A DNA stretch of 64,000 nucleotides from Maratus speciosus (taxonomy: Eukaryota > Arthropoda > Arachnida > Araneae > Salticidae), in NCBI GenBank assembly GCA_963932465.1, contig OZ010798.1, positions 21,462,918 through 21,526,917 of the forward strand, read 5' to 3'. Position 1 is the first letter of the stretch. Each line of letters opens with the position of its first letter. The notes below the pieces were generated by a model. The model was not told where the DNA came from, ran no database searches, and worked only from the letters and a program-made list of their open reading frames with translations. Positions 56,597 to 64,000 of this stretch are shown one piece after another. The position numbers and the translations under genes are program-made.

Positions 56597-56798
56597 AAAA
56601 ACGAAAACAAAAAGGGGGAGTTGAAGAAGAAATAATCCATAACTTCGTCAATTCACAAAATATAAAATTCGCATGAATTTATTATATACCGTCTTAATAT
56701 TGTCTACAACATTTATATTGACAAGTTTTTGATAGGACCAATTCTTACAGCAAAAACAAATTAAAAATACATAGCGGTTGAAGAAAAAAATCATCGTA

Positions 56799-57243
56799 TT
56801 AACGCTGTATTCAAATCCAAACTGCTTGTTTTCTGACTCGTTTTTAAATTAATTTTTGCTCTCAAACGCATCCAATTTGTTGATTCTCTTATTCAGAAAC
56901 TAATATATAATGTACCGTAATGATCGATTTTTTGATAGAAGCCGAATGTATTTCAAAAAATGATGTCAAAGTTGGCATTTTGAACCGAATTTCCCGAAGC
57001 GATCGTGTTAGAAACGAAAAATATTGTCTACTGAGAAAATAATTGTTTATAAATCAAGTTTTAATTGATTGAATAATAAAAATTGAAAAATAAAAACACA
57101 GGTCGCTTTTAAATATCTTCAAATAATCACGTCAGCAAGTTTAATATTTTTTCTATTAAAAATGAATCTGAAAATTTCAAGTTGTTGAGCATGGAAAAGT
57201 ATTTTTTTTTTTTTTTTTTTTTTTTTTTGTAATACCGCCTTAG
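56799..57243. mobile_element. TTAA MITE family T1, copy J
   Basis: TTAA-CGCTGTATTCAAATCC and GTAATACCGCC-TTAG bound a body that matches copy B in TTTTGAACCGAATTTCCCG and the GTCTACTGAGAAAATAATTG block. A long T run (57202-57229) replaced part of the right end. Confidence 0.7.
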
Positions 57244-57561
57244 CATGATTCTGATAAAACCAGTTCTTATATAAAAATAAAATAAAAACTCGTCAAAAGC
57301 GACCAGATAAAATTGTTAAAGTGAGTTTATCTCTAATCATGATTTAGTTTTTGTTGGTGTAATTAGTATACTTAACTTTGAAATCTACCTCCGCCTGTAG
57401 GCAGGGCCGGCAGGGACTTTTTTTTTCTACATAGTCGTGCCGCCACGAAATTGGTCTTAATCGTTCTCAGAATGTATAGGGCAGGCATTATGTTTTGTAA
57501 AAGTATTAAGAGCGATAATGAATTTCTGTTAACAGTGCTTTTGGAAAAGTTACATGGTACC

Positions 57562-57973
57562 TTAAGATGGTCTTCAAATTCACTGCTCAACAATGTGAAA
57601 CTTTCCGATATATTTTCTGCCTCATTTTTAACTGTAAAGGCATAAATTGAAAATCCTGACATTGAAGGGATTTGGAATCGAATAGCGTTTTTCATTTTTG
57701 ATAAATTACTTAGAGATATAAGAGATTCTTGTCACGAGACTTTATGTTTTTAGCCTTTCCCGTGCTGCCGCTTCCGAAAATTCGATTCAAAACGCTAACT
57801 TTGGCAGTATTTTCTCAAAGATATATTGCGTTTATATTAAAAATAAATAAAAAAAAATATCCATTTACATAGTTTCTGAATAAGAATATCTGCCAATCTT
57901 ACGTTTTTCCGAAAAGAAATTAATTCAGAAATGTGTCAGAATGTAGCTCCTTTGTATTTGAGAAAAGCCTTAA
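57562..57973. mobile_element. TTAA MITE family T1, copy I
   Basis: TTAA at 57562 and 57970 bounds GATGGTCTTCAAATTC and TATTTGAGAAAAGCC. The body shares GGGATTTGGAATCGAATAGC and CTGAATAAGAATATCTGCC with other copies. Confidence 0.7.
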
Positions 57974-58485
57974 AATGACAGAGAAATTTTTTTACAAATC
58001 TACTTGTCATTATGTAGCTTCAAAAGTTAACATGTTTTTAACGCTTTATTCTAAACTACATTAATTTTTTAATGAATTACTGTTTGAATTTCGAAACGTC
58101 TAAGACCGTAAATAATCATTAATGTTACAATTGTATGTTTTCTGTTTTGCGAACACATAGTAATCTAATACACTGTAAAATGTCCCCTCCTCCCATAAAT
58201 ACGCTTGTAGTATATTCCTTAAAAGAATATTAATTGTATGTCGAGAAAAAATGGATTTTTTGTAGAAATTGAGTCGGGCCGAGCCAAGCCTGTTTTCACT
58301 GATTTTTGTACGGGCCAGCCGAGCCAAGAACTGTAAAAATGTAAACGGGTCGGCAGGGCTCGGGTCGAACTTTTAACTTTTACACCGGGCCGGCCAAGAT
58401 AGCTTTCGTTCGGGCCAGGCCCGGGCCTGGAAATTGCGGCCCGAGAAGACCTCTAAGTTACTTTTAAGAGACTAAAAAAATCGAA

Positions 58486-59400
58486 ATTAAAATGATGAAA
58501 CGAGCAAAAAACGTTCTAAAATCATTCTAAATGCGATTTCTAGAAATAAAAAATTTCTAATGGGGGTTACTTTTAAGATAAAAATGCTCTCTACGAATGA
58601 TTTCTAAAAAATTCAAAATTTAAAAGCGTGAAATGAGTAGAAAATGTTCTAAAGACTTTTTAAATTACGGTTTTTATATGAAATCGCTAAGGGTAGAAAC
58701 TTGAAATTTTACATGGCTACTACATTTATGATGCAATTGCAGGCACAGAACAGTTTTCAAAAAAATTCAAAAGAGCGCAGGAGAAAAAACGTTCTAAACT
58801 TACCATTTTCGTGATACTGAACTGACGAAAAACTCGAAATTTGGCATATGCCGGCTACTTTTGAGGGTGTTCTCAAATCCAAAAGGGCAACTTTCTGACA
58901 TAAGTTTTAATTTATTTTTGTTCGAAAATGCATGAAACGAGCTGGTGTTGTTGTTCAGAAACTATGTCATTGAGCTGTTTTTTTTTCATTTTTTTGCAAA
59001 CGCAATAGATCTTTCAGAAAAGGGTGTCAAAGTGAGCGTTTTGATCCGAATTTCCGCGCGAAGGAAGAAAGAGCACTCAAGAGCGGGCGAAAAACGTGTT
59101 TGTCACGTGATCAAATTCGCTTATAACTCAATAGGTAATGGATGAATCCAAAAATGGAAAAAACAGTTCCATTCCAAATCGCTTCCATGGTCAGGCTTTC
59201 CAATTTTATATCTTTCCGTTAAAAAATGAATATGTAAGTATGTCAAAACGTTTTGTTGAGCAGAGCAGTTAAGAACAGCCTTAAGATACAAATTTTCTCT
59301 AAAAATGGTTTCTAAAAAAAATCAAAATTTAAATGATGAAATGAGCAGAAAACGTTTTAAAAACGTTCTAAATTACGATTTCTATAAAATTTTACACAAA
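58486..59400. repeat. Diverged ~130-bp tandem repeats split by a T1 MITE
   Basis: Blocks of the form ATGATGAAATGAGCAGAAAA followed by CGTTCTAAA and TTACGATTTCTA recur at about 58492, 58630 and 59330. The T1 copy G insertion (58861-59284) interrupts one unit, since the sequence resumes in register after it. Confidence 0.6.
58861..59284. mobile_element. TTAA MITE family T1, copy G
   Basis: GGGTGTTCTCAAATCC at the left and GCAGTTAAGAACAGCC-TTAA at the right bound the element, with the left target decayed to TTGA. It is nearly identical in body to copy H, including GAGCGGGC and CACGTGATC. The 66-codon frame across it is not a gene. Confidence 0.85.
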
Positions 59401-60424
59401 ATTTATTAATTAACTAATTTTACATTAATTTCAAATGCAAAAATATTACTTGGCATATTTCAACAACTACGCGTGCAAAGTCAAGGGTTTTGCTAGTTAC
59501 TGATAACTAAAGATGCATCACATTTATAGGGGAGGGGAACGTTTCTTAATTATTTAACAACGGATTGAAATTAGCCGTTTTTGCTGGTAAATTTATTGCG
59601 TCATAGACATTGAGATTGTCAAGCGGATAAAATGTAAAATTTCAGAATACCCTGGAGTAAATCATTTCATGACAAAATTCGATCAAAGTTTAATAACCAC
59701 CTTTTAAATTAAACCTGTTTGTAAAGCTGAATCTGATTAAATTAAAGGAAGTGGCGTTGGTTCAAAGAAACTACAATAAACGTTATGTTCTTAAATCTAA
59801 AAAAAATGACTGATTCGATTATGCAGCTATTCGAATAAGAGACGGATTTCCCTACTTTTTCCTTGTAGGGGCCCGTGAAACCTGTCACCGGTCCTGGGTT
59901 CTTGTGTTTCTATGGTCATTTCCCGCCAAAAATTATTATCTTCTTGTAACCCATCTCCCCTTATAGTTACAACAATGCTGAAATGCTGCGTAACTGACCT
60001 TCGCTGTTCGACCTCTTGTCTAGTAAAATTACAAGTCATTCCTGCGTTTTCTCAGGATTTTATTGCATTACTATTCTAAAGTTAAATTCGGTCTGAATGA
60101 ATGGTGCGATCACGGGCGTTAGCCGATTTTTTTTTTCTTCTCCCCAGCATTCTTCTTTTTCTCTCCCCCCCCCCCCCTGGAATTTCTCAGAAGGGAGGTT
60201 TCCGGGAATAGCAGTGTCTCGTTTCGTTTGCTATCCCTCCTTTTTTTTTTTCTTTTTGCTATTTTGCCGTAAATGTTTTTGATTATTTTTCTGTCTTATA
60301 AAAAGTTTTAAACTGTTCAAGAAACTTTAAAAACGTTATGATATACAGTACATATACATTTAACGTCTGAATTTAAAAGCCATTAAAACACCAAATAAAA
60401 TAAACTAAGACAGACTTGAGCACA
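59401..60424. other. Unassigned sequence, locally GC-richer
   Basis: Near 59840-60050 the sequence is more balanced and a 70-codon minus frame (ending 59827) is open, with GT donors such as GCGAAG|GTCAGT. It could be an untranslated or first exon, but no phase-compatible partner was found. Runs of C (60166-60177) and T (60240-60250) follow. Confidence 0.35.
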
Positions 60425-60588
60425 GTTAAAAAATAAAATTTATAGAGAATATACTTAAAAACAATTAAAAATACAATATGTAAACGTTTCGCCAAGCGAT
60501 GATGCCTTGCGTGTCGCTTGGCGAAACGTTTACATATTGTATTTTTAATTGTTTTTAAGTATATTCTCTATAAATTTTATTTTTTAAC
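60425..60588. mobile_element. Perfect 75-bp-arm hairpin (MITE or foldback)
   Basis: Arms 60425-60499 and 60514-60588 are exact complements over all 75 bp, with a 14-nt loop TGATGCCTTGCGTG. The arm end nearest the loop is GTTTCGCCAAGCGA, and the outer end is GTTAAAAAATAAAA. The absence of any mismatch suggests recent origin or ongoing conversion. A GATGATG-type centre is also seen in the foldback at 2961-3263. Confidence 0.95.
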
Positions 60589-60608
60589 GTTATGATAATT
60601 TACAATAG

Positions 60609-60734
60609 GATTATAGTAGTGATGAAGCCAGTTCATCAGAAGAATGCAATAATTTAGCTCTAAACGAAGATGATGAAACTGATAATGAAGAAATATTAAT
60701 CAACAGGGGAAATTTATTCAAATTAAATATTTAA
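60609..60734 (+). CDS. Candidate acidic terminal exon, plus strand
   Basis: After an AG (TTTACAATAG) a 41-codon frame reads DYSSDEASSSEECNNLALNE, then DDETDNEEIL and NRGNLFKLNI, to TAA (60732-60734). AATAAA follows within 10 bp. The Asp/Glu/Ser bias is that of a real acidic tail. No upstream exon was found, and the polypyrimidine tract is replaced by the end of the hairpin 20 bp away. It may be a remnant, for instance of a transposase N-terminus. Confidence 0.33.
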   Translation, partial: DYSSDEASSSEECNNLALNEDDETDNEEILINRGNLFKLNI

Positions 60735-61145
60735 TTTGAATAAATTATTTATTATTTACTTCATATATATGAAGTTCGTACTCAAAGAGTCATAAGAGGG
60801 CCATGCCCCACCTGAAATAAGTCAGTATATCAGGGCCGAAATTAGCCTTTTTTGCACCCGGGGCAAACATAGATTTTGCCACCCCCCCCCCCCCCCCCGC
60901 CGCTTCCGCAAAGTAAATTTACAAAGGGAATTTTACAAAGTTTCTAATAATAACTCATTTTAAAATTTAAAATATGTAATCAAAAAATGCGGAATACTGA
61001 ATTATGCAATCAACTTTTTAAAATATTGATTCATTAAAACCTCTAAAACGAAATCCAAAGGAACTGAAAAGAATTATACAGGTTTCTGTCTTAGCAGGTA
61101 TAATTGTTGGTATTCTTTCTGTAGTGAACATCTTTTTTTTTTCAT

Positions 61146-61573
61146 TTAAGGGTGTTCTCAAATCCAAAAGGGCAACTTTCTGGCATAAGTTTTAATTTAT
61201 TTTTGTTCGAAAATGCATGAAACTAGCTGGTGTTGTTATTCAGAAACTATGTAATTGATCTGTTTTTTCCATTTTTTTGCAAACGCAATAGATCTTTCAG
61301 AAAATCGTGTCAAAGTGGGCGCTTTGAACCGAATTTCCGCTCGAAGGAAGAAAGAGCACTCAAGAGCGGGCAAAAAACGTGTTTGTCACGTGATCGAAAT
61401 AGCTTATAACTTAATAGGTAATTGATTGATCAAAAAATGGAAAAAACAGTTCAATTCCAAATCGCTTCCATGGTCAGGCTTTCCAATTTTATACCTTTCC
61501 GTTAAAAAATGAATTTGTAAATGTGTCAAAACGTTTTGCGCTTGTTCAGCAGAGCAGTTAAGAACAGCCTTAA
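61146..61573. mobile_element. TTAA MITE family T1, copy H (best preserved)
   Basis: TTAA-GGGTGTTCTCAAATCC and GCAGTTAAGAACAGCC-TTAA define 428 bp with exact TTAA targets. Internal blocks are TTTCAGAAAATCGTGTCAAA, GAACCGAATTTCCGC, CACGTGATCG and TTCAATTCCAAATCGCTTCC. This is the best reference copy in the window. Confidence 0.92.
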
Positions 61574-61705
61574 GATAGGATTTCGTTATAGACAGATTTC
61601 ATTTTCACAGATTTTACGGTAGTTGTAGTAATTACTAATAAGGCGTTTAAAGTCACAATGTTTTCGAACTTTGTGTTTTAGAAAAACACAAAGAATTACA
61701 TAGTC

Positions 61706-62133
61706 TTAAGAACCTACACTAGTCAAGCGACAATACTCGCAAGCTAATGTTAAACCTATGGAAGTGTTTTTTTTTTTCAAACTTCTTGCTTGCATTTTAA
61801 TGTTTTGAAATGATTTATTCTGTTTGGGATAGCTAAGGGTGATCTCTAACCGGGTTAATGTTTACTTTTTCGAGTTTGGTTGCAGCCTTTTTTTATAAAG
61901 TTACTTTCACTTTCGGAACCGGATCCGAAAGTGGAAATAGCATCATTAAAAAAAACTGCAACCAAAATCGGAAACGTACAAACTAACAATGCTAATGACA
62001 ATGTCTCAGCTATCCTAAGGAAAAAAATCATTTAAAAATATTAAAATGTGAGCGAGAAATTTTAAAACGACGCTTCCATAGATATTTAACATTAGTTTGT
62101 GAGTTTCTTTGTGTGGCTAGTGTAGGTTCTTAA
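61706..62133. mobile_element. TTAA foldback MITE with GAACCTACACTAG ends
   Basis: TTAA-GAACCTACACTAGTC and the complement CTAGTGTAGGTTC-TTAA bound a near-complete palindrome of about 200-bp arms. Inner pairs include ACTCGCAAGCTAATGTTAAA and TTTGGGATAGCT. The centre carries CTTTCGGAACCGGATCCGAAAG. Confidence 0.9.
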
Positions 62134-62571
62134 GAACTCTAAAACCAACCTTCATTTGTCGCCCCAATCGTTTTCCGTTCTGGCGCCTGCCTCTTCCCCC
62201 CTAGCTTCGGCCCTGCCGTTTATTTTCATTTGTTTCATTATTTTCATTTTCATATATTTTCATTTGGTACATAAATTTTCACTTGAAAAAAAGGACTGAA
62301 TTGTAAAATCTGTAAAGTTGCACACACAAAAACGAATCAACGAAAAAAATAAATAAATAAGAAATGAAAAGTAGCTACTCCTTTACGTTAATAATTTCGG
62401 AGAAAGGGTTATTTTATCGCAACTTTTTGTTATCTCTATAGATATGGTAAGAAAAAAAATTAGAATGAGATATTGATATGTATTATTAATAATATAACCT
62501 GAAATATACAATTGAATATTTATTTAAATTACATAAATGATTGATGTAACATGTGTTTTTTTCAACTTCAG

Positions 62572-62641
62572 TTGGCTTCTTGTGCCGGAGCACTATCAAA
62601 ACCAACCTGACAGCGGTGCTGTCCTTCCAAAAAATATATAA
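62572..62641 (+). CDS. Candidate terminal exon, plus strand
   Basis: A strong acceptor (GTTTTTTTCAACTTCAG) is followed by a frame WLLVPEHYQNQPDSGAVLPK and a stop at 62639-62641. The local GC content and amino acid mix are coding-like. A second frame stays open longer (36 codons), so the phase is ambiguous. No upstream exon was identified. Confidence 0.33.
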
Positions 62642-63650
62642 CTATCACGATTTGAAATTTATAACTGAAAATATGTTCTAATTCATTGTATTCATTATAT
62701 CTTTACAAATTCAGTCAGTTTATATAATATTTTTTATCATTTTAACATATTTTGAAAAAAAAAAAAGTTATTAAAACATTTATTCAAATGTTAACCGAAT
62801 AGGTATATACTTAAAATAAATACGTACTAATTGCTATAACATCCAAATTTTCTCATTCAAGTAATAATCCCCCTCATTTTCTCCGTTTTCGATTTTCTAG
62901 TAACACCCGTAATTTTCCTCTGTTTTTTCGGCCAAACGGGAACGGCGGCAAATAGACCGAATGCTCCCCCCCCCCCCCGACTACGTTCTAAAAAAAGACG
63001 GGACTACTCTCGGGTTAATATTCAAATATAGTAAAATCTCTGAATAGTAGAGACCTCGGGATCATTGAATAGAGTCTTGCATCGCGTCAGGTTGTACGTA
63101 AATTCCTGTTTTCAGGTCTTAATTAATGATTCTAATATTCTTTTTGCGGGTTGGGTTCAGCCTAGAATAATTCTGGCGAGTTATAGTTAGATCTTTTGGA
63201 AGTCAGGTTGTTTGCATTTTCACAAAAAGTTTGAGCACAACTATGTTTCAAATGAAAATAAATATGTTTTTGAGTATGAATGAGTATATATTCAAATTAC
63301 TGCATGAGAAATAAAATTTATAAAAAATATGACCATAGATGATTCCTTCTTTACGGTACAGTTTAGAATATTTTTTCCTTCTCTCGAAATATGAAAAATA
63401 TTGCCAAAATTTAATTTTTGATATACACAAAAACACATGTATGATACTTGTGAATGTTTATGCATACATAAACACGTTACATTTGTGTAGATTGGGAGGT
63501 TCCCATATTCAGCGATATAAACGTATATATACCTAAGTATTAGGAATTGCAAAAGTGCTCGACGACTAGATGTGTACTTTTCGGGAGTATGCATTATGAA
63601 GATCTTGTTGTATATAGATTTTTAATCTGAAAAAATATTTTGGATATCCT
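62642..63650. other. Unassigned sequence with hAT-like fragment
   Basis: Around 63068-63165, AGAGTCTTGCATCGCGTCAG and GCGGGTTGGGTTCAGCC resemble the hAT-like end at 25243. C runs occur at 62966-62978. Overlapping minus and plus frames at 63248-63594 lack codon bias. Confidence 0.35.
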
Positions 63651-63760
63651 TTAGAAAAATCTGGTCAACCCGAACGGCAAGAGTCAAAATCCAATCCGAA
63701 CCCGAAAAATGATAGTCAACCCGACCCGAAACCGACCTGAAACAAAAAAGTAGAAGTGAA
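63651..63760 (-). mobile_element. hAT-like GGGTCGGGTT end fragment
   Basis: On the minus strand GGTCGGTTTCGGGTCGGGTT and TTCGGGTTCGGATTGG match the left end sequence at 25275-25380, including the preceding TACTTTTTTG block. Confidence 0.6.
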
Positions 63761-63795
63761 TTTTATAAATTTGGACGATAAAATTCTAATATATA

Positions 63796-63803
<8 letters not shown>

Positions 63804-63844
<41 letters not shown>
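63804..63844. repeat. Poly(A) tract
   Basis: About 40 A residues follow a short (TA)n. Comparable A/T runs lie at 15698, 17575, 23264, 35609, 39751, 56563 and 57202. Confidence 0.97.
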
Positions 63845-63845
<1 letters not shown>

Positions 63846-64000
63846 GAGCTTTTAGTGAACTTCGCTCACTTTCATAGATGAGTTTGAGTTGAGCGAGTTC
63901 GTTTGAAAATTTTTGAGTTTGAACGTGAACTTGACTCATTTTTGAGGAATTGAGTTTGAGTTTGAATTAGTTCGTTTTTTTTTGTGAGCGTGCCCAACAC

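Larger units (their letters stand above)
55679..58456. mobile_element. hAT-like element with TTAGAGGTCT ends
   Basis: TTAGAGGTCTAAACGGACTC at the left faces GGCCCGAGAAGACCTCTAA at the right. Subterminal GGGTCGGGCC / GGCCCGGGCCTGG repeats follow. The 65-codon (55712) and 75-codon (58100 minus) frames lie in those GC-rich ends. Two T1 MITEs are nested inside. An 8-bp target duplication is not evident. Confidence 0.5.
55447..64000. mobile_element. hAT-like ends CAGTGTTGGG, possibly one nested element
   Basis: CAGTGTTGGGTACGAACG at 55447 and, at the window end, the complement (GCGTGCCCAACAC) face each other. Both are followed inward by many AACTCAAACTC / GAACGTGAACTTGACTC repeats. CAGTGTTGGG is a common hAT terminus. 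About 8.5 kb lie between, filled by other elements. The right terminus is cut by the window edge, and two independent copies cannot be excluded. Confidence 0.45.

Noticed and set aside
57372..57695. 107-codon minus frame
   Set aside because: It crosses from T1 MITE copy I into the GC-rich block C-like terminus. Both are repeats, and no splice sites support it.
59827..60039. 70-codon minus frame of balanced composition
   Set aside because: It is tempting as a first exon because of its GC content, but no phase-compatible donor joins it to exon 45906, which lies downstream of it on the minus strand. Left as unassigned.

Overview
This window looks like a piece of a large, AT-rich, repeat-laden animal nuclear genome. 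Spliceosomal introns, tRNA-type Pol III sequences, Helitrons, Tigger/pogo remnants, hAT-like ends and many small TTAA and TA transposon derivatives all fit an arthropod. A chelicerate such as a spider is plausible, but that is an inference from style, not from a diagnostic gene. There are no bacterial-type operons, no rRNA and no CRISPR array. Almost all open frames longer than 60 codons are chance frames or lie inside repeats.

The one convincing host gene is on the minus strand, between about 45.9 kb and 13.0 kb. Its exons are 45906-44886 (340 codons, Ser/Asp/Glu-rich, with an internal 177-bp tandem duplication), 22608-22514, possibly a 29-nt exon at 22385-22357, then 19032-18966, 18899-18707 and a last exon starting at 13110. 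Splice signals and reading phases agree along the chain once the 29-nt exon is included. The 5' end was not found and I do not recognise the product. Three weak candidate terminal exons lie on the plus strand at 36672, 60609 and 62572.

Layout. 0-5 kb: a 145-bp tandem array, a tRNA-Thr(UGU)-like gene and a palindrome carrying tRNA-like arms. 5.6-7.6 kb: a Tigger-like element holding a nested LINE fragment. 8-21 kb: foldback elements, TTAA MITEs and tandem arrays around the 3' exons. 25-35 kb: hAT-like ends, a TTAA MITE family with TIR CCTTTAACTGATGT, a complete non-autonomous Helitron and two more elements with Tigger-type ends, one carrying a dead DDE transposase. 38-44 kb: minisatellites, a pogo-type MITE and a 69-bp satellite. 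46.8-53.6 kb: a composite 6.7-kb inverted structure built from 327-bp units, with a Helitron inserted in its (TA)n segment. 54.2-64 kb: nested foldbacks, hAT-like ends and TTAA MITEs, including a perfect 75-bp-arm hairpin at 60425-60588.

The genes do not form a pathway. The recurring theme is nested insertion of non-autonomous DNA transposons, above all a family with TIR GGGTGTTCTCAA / GGCTGTTCTCAA at TTAA sites, present in about ten copies. Most long inverted repeats here look like foldback or MITE elements rather than known regulatory RNAs.
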